Made by a program: the position numbers and the translations under genes
Shown here: positions 15,618 to 24,076 of the stretch, piece by piece
Position numbering within the stretch: the stretch's first letter is position 1
How the letters are laid out: the number at the start of each line of letters is the position of its first letter
Notes under the pieces: generated by a model
The model's database searches: none
What the model saw: the letters and a program-made list of their open reading frames with translations, nothing else
What the model was told of the DNA's origin: nothing
From: Tenacibaculum agarivorans
Lineage (GTDB): Bacteria; Bacteroidota; Bacteroidia; Flavobacteriales; Flavobacteriaceae
Direction: 5' to 3'
Length of the DNA: 64,000 nucleotides
Assembly: GCF_001936575.1 (NCBI RefSeq)
Contig: NZ_MSMP01000017.1
Location: forward strand, 1 to 64,000

Positions 15618-17111
15618 TTACAACAAAAACTGCTCTAAAACATCTGCAATCTTTCTATTATCTGAAAGCTGTGGTATTTTATTTTGTCCGCCGAATTTAC
15701 CTATCGATTTCATATATTCATGAAATCCTCCTTTTTTTACTTTTCTAATGATTAAAGAGCGCAATATTTTTCCATCAATTAAATCTTGATAATAAATGTT
15801 TTGTGCTTGCATGGAAGTGTCAATTTTAGCCGCCATTTCCTCAAGGTTACCAGGTTCATTTTCAAATTCAATAAACCATTCATGATAAGGTAGTCCACTT
15901 TCTGGATTTACTTGTGGAGCTACAGTAAATTCACTAACATTAATATCAGTTCCAATAATAGCATCATTTAATGCCTTTTCTACTTCTTTTCCAATAACAT
16001 GTTCACCAAAAGCAGAGATAAAATGTTTAATTCGACCTGTAACTTTTATACGATAAGGATCGAGAGAGGTAAATTCAACAGTATCTCCAATATTATACCC
16101 CCAAAGTCCAGCAGTTGTATTTAAAATAATCACATAATTTACGCCTAGTTGTACAGCTTTCAGCGAAATTCTAGTCGGATTTTCATCAAAGAATTCTGTA
16201 GCAGGAATAAATTCATAAAAAATACCAGAATCTAGTTGTAAAAGCATTCCTTTTTCTTGCTGAGAATCTTGAAAAGCGATAAAACCTTCTGATGCTGGAT
16301 ATAACTCTATATAATCGATTTTCTTTCCAATTAAAGCTTCAAATTTATTCTTATAAGGTTCAAAATTAATACCTCCATAAATGAAGAAATTAAAGTTAGG
16401 AAAGAGTTCAGAAATAGATTTTCCAGTTTTATCAATAAGTTTTTCAAAATACATCTGTACCCAAGATGGAATTCCACTAATTACCGTCATGTTTTCAGGT
16501 AAAGTTTCCTCAACAACTTTGTCTACTTTAGTGTCCCAATCTTCAATGCAATTCGTCTCCCAACTCGGTAATCTGTTTTTTAACAGGTAGCTAGGTACAT
16601 AATGTGCTACAATTCCACTTAATCGCCCAAGTTTAACTCCATTTTTATCTTCTAAAACAGGACTGCCTTGTAAAAAAATCATTTTACCATTTACAAAAGA
16701 AGCATCTTTGGTTTCATTAATATAAAACAACAGTGCATTCCTAGCTGATTTAATATGTGTTGGCATAGATTCCTTAGTAATAGGAATATATTTTGCACCT
16801 GAAGTAGTACCAGAAGTTTTAGCAAAGTAAATAGGTTTTCCTTTCCACAAAATATTTTCTTCACCAGCAACTATTCTATCTACATAAGGTCGTAGTCCCT
16901 CATAGTCGTTGACCGGGACACGCTTTTTAAAATCTTCATATGAATTTATAGATACAAAATCGTGGTCTTTACCGAAAGTAGTTTTACAGCCTTCAGTAAC
17001 TAAATATTGAAATACCTTTTCTTGAGTTTCTATAGGTTTTTTGGCCCACTTATTAACTTTTTTTACAGCTCGTTTTGCAAAAGGAAGGGCTAAAAAAGAT
17101 TTTAAAGACAT
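15618..17111 (-). CDS. GH3-like acyl-adenylating enzyme
   Basis: A 497-residue member of the GH3 (auxin-responsive promoter) family, an ANL-type adenylating fold that conjugates carboxylic acids to amino acids in plants. Visible motifs are the ATP-binding loop KTSGTTSGAKYIPI (residues ~108-122), YPASEGF (~270) and YNIGDTVEF (~340). Bacterial members are common in Bacteroidota and have no settled substrate. It lies 21 bp upstream of the lactamase-fusion gene on the same strand and may be co-transcribed with it. Cytosolic, no signal peptide. Confidence 0.88.
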   Translation of the reverse strand: MSLKSFLALPFAKRAVKKVNKWAKKPIETQEKVFQYLVTEGCKTTFGKDHDFVSINSYEDFKKRVPVNDYEGLRPYVDRIVAGEENILWKGKPIYFAKTSGTTSGAKYIPITKESMPTHIKSARNALLFYINETKDASFVNGKMIFLQGSPVLEDKNGVKLGRLSGIVAHYVPSYLLKNRLPSWETNCIEDWDTKVDKVVEETLPENMTVISGIPSWVQMYFEKLIDKTGKSISELFPNFNFFIYGGINFEPYKNKFEALIGKKIDYIELYPASEGFIAFQDSQQEKGMLLQLDSGIFYEFIPATEFFDENPTRISLKAVQLGVNYVIILNTTAGLWGYNIGDTVEFTSLDPYRIKVTGRIKHFISAFGEHVIGKEVEKALNDAIIGTDINVSEFTVAPQVNPESGLPYHEWFIEFENEPGNLEEMAAKIDTSMQAQNIYYQDLIDGKILRSLIIRKVKKGGFHEYMKSIGKFGGQNKIPQLSDNRKIADVLEQFLL

Positions 17112-17165
17112 AAATTTTGTTTAGTTTGAAGTTCGAAGCTGGAAGTTACTTCCCTCTTCTAACTA

Positions 17166-18032
17166 TTATTGAAAATCGATATAATTAGTTGGGTTTATAG
17201 GATAACCGTTATTCCACAATTCAAAATGAAGATGAGGTCCCGTAGTAAGTTCACCAGTAGAGCCTACACTAGCAATTACTTCTCCAGACTTTACAAAATC
17301 TCCTTGTTGTTTTAGTAATTCACCATTGTGTTTGTAAACAGATATAAAGTCGTTACTGTGCTGTACTGTGATAATATATCCTGTATCTGCAGTCCATTCA
17401 GATAGAATCACTGTTCCATCAGCAATAGCTTTAACAGGAGTTCCTGTTTTAGCTACAATATCCATGGCAAAATGTTTATTTGCAGCATTAAAAGTTTGGG
17501 TAATATTTCCTGTAACAGGAGCAAAAAATACAATTTTAGCTTTATTGGCAATACCAGCAGATAAAGCATAACGATCTTTACTTTCTATTTCTTCTCTAAA
17601 TTTTAAATCTTGTTCTGAAGCAGATAGTTTTTTATAATCGATAACAGTATTGTTGGCTTCACTTCGTATAGAATCTATAGCATCCGGTTTAACTTCACCT
17701 GTTAATACAGGGCGAATTGCTTTTGTAAATTGCTCTAAAACCATAAGCTTGGTTTTTAAAGAATCTACTTCGTAGGTCATTCTAGTAGCTTTCTTTTTTA
17801 ATGCTGTAGAAGAGTAACCAGGTATATATTCTTTTAATGAAGTAAATGCAATTAAAAAAACAGTTAAGGTTATCAGTAGTATCGAGAAAATACCGCCAAA
17901 TACAAAAACATTTAATCTAGAAAGTTTTAATGAAAAACGCTCTTGAAACGTGTCTTCATTTAAAACTACTAATCGGTATTTATCCGTTAGTTTTTGTTTT
18001 AACTTACTTGGTTTTTTCTTGTTTTTAGCCAC
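17166..18032 (-). CDS. M23 (LytM) family metallopeptidase
   Basis: A 288-residue membrane-anchored peptidase-fold protein. A basic N-terminal tail precedes one transmembrane helix (residues ~45-67), then a coiled-coil-like stretch (~80-150), then the C-terminal LytM domain with HFAMDIVAKTG (His and Asp zinc ligands) and HLHFELW (HxH). The ligand set is complete, so it may be an active peptidoglycan endopeptidase or an activator of one. The N-terminal DKYRLVVLNEDTFQE segment is characteristic of the Bacteroidota version. It lies between GH3 and nadD on the same strand. Confidence 0.9.
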   Translation of the reverse strand: MAKNKKKPSKLKQKLTDKYRLVVLNEDTFQERFSLKLSRLNVFVFGGIFSILLITLTVFLIAFTSLKEYIPGYSSTALKKKATRMTYEVDSLKTKLMVLEQFTKAIRPVLTGEVKPDAIDSIRSEANNTVIDYKKLSASEQDLKFREEIESKDRYALSAGIANKAKIVFFAPVTGNITQTFNAANKHFAMDIVAKTGTPVKAIADGTVILSEWTADTGYIITVQHSNDFISVYKHNGELLKQQGDFVKSGEVIASVGSTGELTTGPHLHFELWNNGYPINPTNYIDFQ

Positions 18033-18081
18033 GTAGTATAGAGTTTGGAATGTTCAAATATACAACGAAAAAAAAGGACAA

Positions 18082-18669
18082 CTATTTTCTATAAAAATTC
18101 ATTTCATCTACATATTTCCATACGGCATCTGTAAGTAGTGGTCTACTATTTTTTTTATCTTTAATAGCATTCCGGATCATAGTAGAAGAAATTTCAATAA
18201 TCGGTGCAGCTACCTTGTGTATTTTAGGATGATTACCGAATTGTGTCTCTACTTTTCCTTCAGATATTCTAGGATATACATAGATGTTATGATGCTCTAA
18301 AATAGTTTCATAATTTTTCCATTTATGTAAACTTTTTAGATTGTCTTCACCCATAATTAAACTAAATTGATGGGTAGGAAATTTCTCAGAAATATGTGCT
18401 AACGTATGTACAGTATAATTAGGTTGAGGTAATTTAAATTCAATGTCAGAAGGTGAAATTTTATCATAATCTTCTGTAGCTCTATACACCATCTCTAATC
18501 TATGATGATTGTCGAGCAGAGTGCTCTTTTTTTTAAAAGGATTATGAGGAGTAACTACCATCCAAATTTCATCCAGATCAGAATTTTCAACCATATGGTT
18601 GGCAATAATTAGGTGTCCGATATGAATAGGATTAAAAGTACCGAAGTATAAACCAACGTTTTTATGCAT
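18082..18669 (-). CDS. nadD: Nicotinate-nucleotide adenylyltransferase
   Basis: A 195-residue NadD that forms deamido-NAD from nicotinate mononucleotide and ATP. It has the nucleotidyltransferase signature GTFNPIHIGHL near the N-terminus and the C-terminal SSTMIRN motif that binds ATP. Length is normal. In this genome it is in the same orientation as gmk and yicC, an arrangement I believe is common in Flavobacteriaceae, but a plus-strand peptide gene is inserted between nadD and gmk. Confidence 0.95.
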   Translation of the reverse strand: MHKNVGLYFGTFNPIHIGHLIIANHMVENSDLDEIWMVVTPHNPFKKKSTLLDNHHRLEMVYRATEDYDKISPSDIEFKLPQPNYTVHTLAHISEKFPTHQFSLIMGEDNLKSLHKWKNYETILEHHNIYVYPRISEGKVETQFGNHPKIHKVAAPIIEISSTMIRNAIKDKKNSRPLLTDAVWKYVDEMNFYRK

Positions 18670-18806
18670 TTGTTTTTATATAAAAAAGGGTAAAGATAAT
18701 ATAAAGCTTAAAAAGTAGATAGGTTAAATAACCGTTAAAAACTTGATGATTTTATTTGTTTTTTTGATTTCACAGACCATTAGTAAAACCAAAAAACGTT
18801 AAAAAC

Positions 18807-18953
18807 ATGAAACAAGAATTATTTAAAAAAGGTTTAAGAGAAAACGTAACTGTATTACAAAAAGAAACATTATCTAAGATTAAAGGAGGAGTTGATAGCG
18901 AAACAATAACAGTAGCTAATGCTGAACACAAGAATCGATGGCCTAAAGCATAA
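18807..18953 (+). CDS. GG-leader peptide, putative RiPP/bacteriocin precursor
   Basis: A 48-residue peptide starting MKQELFKKGLRENV. The leader contains LSKIKGG at about residues 22-28, matching the double-glycine leader of Bacteroidota natural-product precursors cleaved by C39 peptidase/ABC exporters. The core after GG is ~20 residues (VDSETITV then ANAEHKNRWPKA) with few Ser/Thr and no Cys, so a lanthionine product is unlikely. It is on the opposite strand to nadD and gmk and is followed by a strong terminator, so it is a single-gene unit. No maturation enzyme or exporter is in the window; processing would have to happen in trans. Confidence 0.7.
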   Translation: MKQELFKKGLRENVTVLQKETLSKIKGGVDSETITVANAEHKNRWPKA

Positions 18954-18960
18954 GAGTTGA

Positions 18961-19007
18961 AGTGATTAGCTATGGATCAAAGATATAGCTAATCACTTTA
19001 GTTTTTT
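18961..19007 (+). terminator. Strong terminator after the GG-leader gene
   Basis: AGTGATTAGCTAT (18961-18973) pairs with ATAGCTAATCACT (18985-18997) with an 11-base loop, followed by a T-rich tract (TTTAGTTTTTT). The T-run overlaps the stop codon of the convergent gmk gene, so the hairpin is just beyond gmk and may also stop gmk transcripts. Confidence 0.9.
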
Positions 19008-19590
19008 ATTCCAATCCTATAAAGTTACCAACTAACTCTTCGGCTTCTTTAAGCGCAACATCCAACTCATAATTTTTAATGATAGTATCAAATTGGGGTG
19101 CAGTAGCTAATTCTACAGAAGCTTTTGCAATGCGCATATTTATCTTATCCTCGCTTTCTGTTTTTCTCTTTTTTAATCGAATTTTTAACTCGTCAACACT
19201 AGGAGGTTTTACAAACACAGCTAATGTTTCTTGAGGAAATTTCTTTTTAATACGTAAACCACCAGCAACATCAATATCAAAAATTACGTGTTTTCCCTGT
19301 GCCCAAATACGTTCTACTTCAGTTTTTAATGTCCCGTAGAAATTATCTCTATATACTTCCTCCCACTCTAAAAAATCGTCATTTTTAATTTTTTGAATGA
19401 ATTCATCTCTTGAGATAAAATAATAATCAACCCCATCTTTTTCCTCCCCTCTAGGTGCTCTAGAAGTGGCAGAAATAGAAAACTCTAAACCAAATTGTTC
19501 TTGAGCTAATAAATGACGAACAATGGTTGTTTTACCAGAGCCCGAAGGTGCAGAGAATACAAATAACTTTCCCTTAAAATCTTTCGACAT
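19006..19590 (-). CDS. gmk: Guanylate kinase
   Basis: A 194-residue guanylate kinase (GMP + ATP to GDP + ADP). It has the P-loop SAPSGSGKTT near the N-terminus, the GMP-binding ATSRAPRGEE and GVDYYF motifs, and the FDIDVAGG Walker B region. Length is typical. Its start lies three bases after the yicC stop, so the two genes are in one operon with yicC upstream. Confidence 0.97.
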   Translation of the reverse strand: MSKDFKGKLFVFSAPSGSGKTTIVRHLLAQEQFGLEFSISATSRAPRGEEKDGVDYYFISRDEFIQKIKNDDFLEWEEVYRDNFYGTLKTEVERIWAQGKHVIFDIDVAGGLRIKKKFPQETLAVFVKPPSVDELKIRLKKRKTESEDKINMRIAKASVELATAPQFDTIIKNYELDVALKEAEELVGNFIGLE

Positions 19591-19592
19591 TA

Positions 19593-20459
19593 TTACAGTA
19601 CGTTTAAAATTTGTTCTTTAATTTTTTCTAGTTCGTCTTTCATTTGAATGACAACTTTCTGAAGGGGGGCATAATTAGCTTTAGATCCTGTGGTATTTAT
19701 TTCACGTCCAATCTCTTGAACAATAAATCCTAATTTTTTTCCATTAGAATCTTTGGTATCTAAAGTTTGTAAAAAATAATCTAAATGATTGGCTAAACGA
19801 ACTTTTTCTTCATTAATATCTAGCTTCTCTAAGTAGTAAATCAATTCTTGTTCGAATCTGTTTTCATCTACTTCTACTTTTAATTCATCTAGCGCTTTGC
19901 CTAAACGCTGTTTCACGTTTTCAATACGCTCACCATCCATACCATGTACTTGTTCTAAACAAGCTTTAATGTTGGTAATACGTTGTTTAAAGTCTGCTTC
20001 TAGTGAAGCTGCTTCATCTGTTCTATATTGAACAATTTCAGTAATGGCTATACCGATATGATTATCAATCTCATTCCATTCATTTTCATCTAACTCTTCA
20101 CGTTCAGTTTTTAAAGCATCTGGCATACGTACCGCCATTCCTAGGAGTTCAACATCATCAGATGCTCCAGTAGGAATCACTTCTCTAAGTTGATGTATAT
20201 ATTCAGCAACCACGCCTTTATTAATAGAAGATGAAGTTTCGTCAGCAGTAATTTCAACGTAAATAGAAAAATCTACCTTACCTCTTACAAGTGCAGCCGC
20301 TAGTTTTTTACGAATGCTTAACTCTTTTTCCTTGTAGTATGAAGGAATACGAGTGTTAATGTCTAAGTTTTTACTATTTAAAGATTTAACCTCAATAGTA
20401 ACTTTCTTGGTAGGTAATTGTAGTACGGATTTACCGTATCCTGTCATTGATTGAATCAT
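19593..20459 (-). CDS. yicC: YicC family endoribonuclease-like protein
   Basis: A 288-residue YicC/YloC protein. It begins with the diagnostic MIQSMTGYGKS, followed by VEVKSLNSKNLD-like strands, and ends with the conserved GKKLGFIVQEIGREINTTGSKAN region (here quoted only as GFIVQEIGREINTTGSK). E. coli YicC is an RNase affecting small-RNA turnover. It is directly upstream of gmk with a two-base gap, a gene order conserved in many bacteria. Full length. Confidence 0.95.
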   Translation of the reverse strand: MIQSMTGYGKSVLQLPTKKVTIEVKSLNSKNLDINTRIPSYYKEKELSIRKKLAAALVRGKVDFSIYVEITADETSSSINKGVVAEYIHQLREVIPTGASDDVELLGMAVRMPDALKTEREELDENEWNEIDNHIGIAITEIVQYRTDEAASLEADFKQRITNIKACLEQVHGMDGERIENVKQRLGKALDELKVEVDENRFEQELIYYLEKLDINEEKVRLANHLDYFLQTLDTKDSNGKKLGFIVQEIGREINTTGSKANYAPLQKVVIQMKDELEKIKEQILNVL

Positions 20460-20490
20460 ACTTTCTATTTAATAGGGGCGTAAAGATACG

Positions 20491-21393
20491 TTATTTGCTG
20501 TTACTAGCCTGTGGACTTTGTTTGGAAACCAGATATACACCAACAAATATTAAAATGCTGGCTAAAACTTTTACAGTGTTTAAGTGATCACTTCCCACCA
20601 ATAATGCATAAATACTTGCGACTACGGGTTGTAAATAAATAAAAACACTAACTGTAGTAGGTTTTAATTTTGACAATGCAAAAAGGTTGAATAAATACGT
20701 GATACATGAGGCAAAAATAACCACAAACCCAATTCTTAAGTACCCGGACACAGGAATGGTTTGCCATTGAATTTCAGAGAACTCGGTATAACCAAATGGT
20801 AAAACAAATAGGAAACCAAATAAGTATAACCATCTAATAAAAGTGATGGGATTGTACTTAGCGACCACTTTTTTAACAATAACTAAATACATTCCGTAAG
20901 ATGCGGCATTAATAAATACTAGTAAATTACCCAGCATCATGTTTTTTGCGTTTGCTCCTGATTTTCCTCCATACGCTATAAGTACAACAGCGCCAATTAA
21001 ACCAATAATGACACCTAATATTTTAACTAACGTAGGTCTTTCTTTCGTTAAAATACTAGAAAAAATGAGTACTAAAATAGGAGAGGTTACCATCATTACT
21101 GAAGCACTAATTGGGGTAGTGTAGTTTAAGCCTTTAAAAAAAGTAAGCATGTTTAAAGCAATACCAAAAAAGGCAGATAAGGCAATAATTTTATAATCTC
21201 CTTTTTCAATAGTATCATTTTTGATAAACAAACTAAGGAACCAAAAAATCAGCATAGCCGCAAAAACACGTAAAAAAATAAAACCAAAAGGCTTTACATA
21301 ATGTGGCATAACCTCTTTAGCTATAGTAAATGTTAGGCCATAAATAATAGTAACAATAGAAACGGCTAAAAGTGCTTTAATTCTAGTATTCAT
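20491..21393 (-). CDS. EamA/DMT family transporter
   Basis: A 300-residue membrane protein with ten hydrophobic helices in two EamA repeats (residues ~5-140 and ~150-290). The short glycine-rich end PTTVSVFIYLQPVVASIYALL is typical of the second repeat (quoted ends: PTTVSVF and ASIYALL). Such proteins export metabolites or amino acids; the substrate cannot be told. It lies 31 bp upstream of yicC on the same strand. Confidence 0.92.
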   Translation of the reverse strand: MNTRIKALLAVSIVTIIYGLTFTIAKEVMPHYVKPFGFIFLRVFAAMLIFWFLSLFIKNDTIEKGDYKIIALSAFFGIALNMLTFFKGLNYTTPISASVMMVTSPILVLIFSSILTKERPTLVKILGVIIGLIGAVVLIAYGGKSGANAKNMMLGNLLVFINAASYGMYLVIVKKVVAKYNPITFIRWLYLFGFLFVLPFGYTEFSEIQWQTIPVSGYLRIGFVVIFASCITYLFNLFALSKLKPTTVSVFIYLQPVVASIYALLVGSDHLNTVKVLASILIFVGVYLVSKQSPQASNSK

Positions 21394-21603
21394 TTGCTAA
21401 AAAATTAAGACGCAAAGTTCTTACTATTTTTCTATTCAATAGCGTTTTTGTTTGAATATTAACTAGAAGACGATTTTAACAAAAAGATTAAAATTTTATG
21501 AAATAGAAAAGTTATAGTATATTGATGATTTAGTAGGCATGGGATAAAAATTTCTAATTCTTTTGTTTAAAAAAAATTATTAAATTTATTGTCTATATTT
21601 ATA

Positions 21604-21670
21604 GTAGCTAGATTTTACCTCGCCTTCTAGCTATATAATTTAATATTTCAATTAAATTAATTCTTTCTTA
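21604..21670 (+). promoter_or_regulatory. Upstream element of the first DUF4157 gene
   Basis: This 5' region contains the string TCAATTAAATTAATTCT preceded by CCTCGCCTTCTA and ATAATTTAATATT. It is nearly repeated before the third DUF4157 gene (26851-26910). TATATTTA just upstream (about 21594-21601) fits the Bacteroidota -7 box TAnnTTTG at seven of eight positions. The shared sequence suggests common control or recent duplication of the two cargo genes. The remainder of the 277-bp gap holds no gene. Confidence 0.4.
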
Positions 21671-23827
21671 ATGAATTCATATTTCGAAAAAGCTAAGCTT
21701 GATAAGGCAGGTATTGATAGTGACAATAAAAAACAACAAGCTATCCAATTAAAGGACAATAGAGAAGTAACTTCTAAGTATAAGGATACACAAAGTATGA
21801 TAGATAGAAGTTCTAGGGTACTACAAAAAAAAGAAAAAGCAGAAGCTATATCCAATGTGCCGATACAGCGTATGGAGAATAAAACAGGATTACCAGATCA
21901 ATTAAAATCAGGTATTGAAAGTTTGTCAGGAATGGATATGAGTGATACACGCGTACATTATAACTCTTCAGTACCAGCACAACTACAAGCACATGCTTTT
22001 GCACAAGGAAATAACATTCACATAGCTCCAGGACAAGAACAACATTTACCACATGAAGCTTGGCATGTTGTCCAACAAAAACAAGGGCGTGTAAAAGAAA
22101 CAACACAGTTAAAAGGTAAAGTAGCTATTAATGATGATGAAGGTTTGGAAAGAGAAGCAGATGTTATGGGAGCAAAAGCTATGGAAGGAGGAACAGGTGA
22201 AGTTACGTCTTTAAAAAGTGTATCAGCTAGTGGTCCAGTACAACGCTATATAACTGATAATGGGTGGGAAATTTCTCAGAATTATGCTTTTGCATTAGAC
22301 GGTAAAGAACTCTTTGCTAAAAAAGCGCAAATAAAAAACTCAGATAGGATGTTAAAACTTTCTGGTTCAAAGGGATCGTTAATTCATTTGGAAGCGGGTA
22401 GAGAACATACATTTCCAAACAATGATGTTAAGATGTATAAGGTTGAACCAGAATTAGACACTTCTGTTTTAGATCGTCAAGATGAGTATGGTAAGCATCA
22501 ACATTTAAAGTTTCAAAATAGACCAGATCGAGAAATGAAACTTTGGAGAGACTGTGAGAAAGCATCAGAAGCAGTAACAGGCACTCAGGTAAATGAAAAT
22601 AGAAGAACAAAAATACATGGGGTATTAGATGAAAATGGGAATAAAGTTGAGAAAGGATTAATGTACGGACCTGAGGATACTGCACACGCTTTAACAGCTC
22701 AGATATATATGTTTAATTTAGGGCCTTTTCTTGATACAAAAAAAGATCAAGATTATAATACTTATGTAGATTTATCATCATCAGAAGCAAACCAAGAATT
22801 AAATTTGGATCCATCTTATTATAACATTCAAGGATCAAAAGCTACTTTCACAGATATGACTCAAGATCCTCTTAAGGCAATATTAATATATAATAAATTA
22901 TTACCTGAAGCTAAAGAAGAGTTCGATAGATTTGCACAAATTAATGATTATGCGTCGCCAGAAATAGGAGATTCTTATGTGATTAGTACAGATAATAACT
23001 TACCAGATTTTGATAAAGGGCCTAACGATAAAGCTTGGATGTTTCATTGGGGAGGTGCCATTTTTAAAGATGGTACAGATATAGCTACACTGGAGAGCAT
23101 GTCTACTGGTAAGCCTGAAGATATAGATAATAAGTGGTACTTTGCGATAAACGGAACAAAAGATGACAATGGAAATATTAATGGAGCAAGTTTTCATCAA
23201 ATTCATTTAGCTCAGGGAACCCATGGAAATAAAGCCACAACTATCGCTGTATCTAATAGACATACACCTAAAGCTGCGCGTGATTTTATAAAGAATGACA
23301 GTATCGATCTCCCAGGTTTAGAGGAGCGTCTTGTTCAAATGGAACAAAATAGAGAGAGTTTTGATGCTGGAAAAGATGCATGGGATGCATCATATGTCGT
23401 TAAATTAAATAGCGTTCAGAGTTTTATAGATGGAGATAATTCAGTAGGATTACAAGATTTCCATAAGTACGTTTTTCAAGATATTAAAGACGAGCTAGAA
23501 GCGCTAAAAGCAAGAAGAGATGCATTGGAGCATCCTGTGGCTGCACAACAGCAAGGAGGAGGTTTACCAGCATTACCTCAACAAGTAGGAGGTTTACCAC
23601 AACCAGCTCAAAATGCTGCGCAGGAGCAAGAGGATTTAAATGCTGCGGCAGCTGCATTGATAGAAGCTGCAAGGATAGCCCATCAAAATGAAAATGATAA
23701 TTCAGGAGATCATGTAGATGCAGCTCAAGATCAACAAAACATAGGCCAGCAAGATGTAGGTCAACAGGGCCCCGTTCAGATAGAATCCCATGATTTTGAA
23801 GATTACGATAGTATTCTTGATTTCTAA
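21671..23827 (+). CDS. DUF4157 eCIS cargo protein 1
   Basis: A 718-residue protein with no signal peptide. Residues 1-~65 are a polar segment shared by all four paralogs (IQLKDNRE, then VLQKKEK). Residues ~72-145 are the DUF4157 domain (RVHYNSS, HAFAQGNNIHIAPGQE, LPHEAWHVVQQ) with a metalloprotease-like HEAWH at 128-132; EREAD at 160-164 could supply a third ligand. IQR (65-67) and VQR (190-192) bracket the domain. The payload (~195-600) contains FHWGGAI with His459, Asp470, Thr473 and Glu475 aligned to paralog 2. The last ~115 residues are a Gln/Gly/Ala-rich tail with two GGLP-x2-PQ units. DUF4157 is associated with eCIS toxins; cargo status is inferred from that and from the adjacent eCIS operon. 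Target unknown. Confidence 0.8.
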   Translation: MNSYFEKAKLDKAGIDSDNKKQQAIQLKDNREVTSKYKDTQSMIDRSSRVLQKKEKAEAISNVPIQRMENKTGLPDQLKSGIESLSGMDMSDTRVHYNSSVPAQLQAHAFAQGNNIHIAPGQEQHLPHEAWHVVQQKQGRVKETTQLKGKVAINDDEGLEREADVMGAKAMEGGTGEVTSLKSVSASGPVQRYITDNGWEISQNYAFALDGKELFAKKAQIKNSDRMLKLSGSKGSLIHLEAGREHTFPNNDVKMYKVEPELDTSVLDRQDEYGKHQHLKFQNRPDREMKLWRDCEKASEAVTGTQVNENRRTKIHGVLDENGNKVEKGLMYGPEDTAHALTAQIYMFNLGPFLDTKKDQDYNTYVDLSSSEANQELNLDPSYYNIQGSKATFTDMTQDPLKAILIYNKLLPEAKEEFDRFAQINDYASPEIGDSYVISTDNNLPDFDKGPNDKAWMFHWGGAIFKDGTDIATLESMSTGKPEDIDNKWYFAINGTKDDNGNINGASFHQIHLAQGTHGNKATTIAVSNRHTPKAARDFIKNDSIDLPGLEERLVQMEQNRESFDAGKDAWDASYVVKLNSVQSFIDGDNSVGLQDFHKYVFQDIKDELEALKARRDALEHPVAAQQQGGGLPALPQQVGGLPQPAQNAAQEQEDLNAAAAALIEAARIAHQNENDNSGDHVDAAQDQQNIGQQDVGQQGPVQIESHDFEDYDSILDF

Positions 23828-24076
23828 TAGTTACAATTAATATGTATAGGGTGAGATTGCTAACGCTGATTATTATTTCTAACTTATAGCTACAAGTATT
23901 TGGAATCCTTTCTCAGAACTTAAATTAAAAGTTATATGATATCATTAATACTATATTTCAATGTGTTTCTAATAGGTTAACTATTCAGAAATAAATTAAT
24001 ATGTGTATTTTTAGCTTAAGTCTTAGCTTAGAAGTTTTCTAAGAATGTTTTTCATTTACAAAATAAATCTATAGTA

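Noticed and set aside
18807..18953. Class I lanthipeptide precursor
   Set aside because: The core has no Cys and few Ser/Thr, and no LanB/LanC gene is nearby; only the GG-leader type is claimed.
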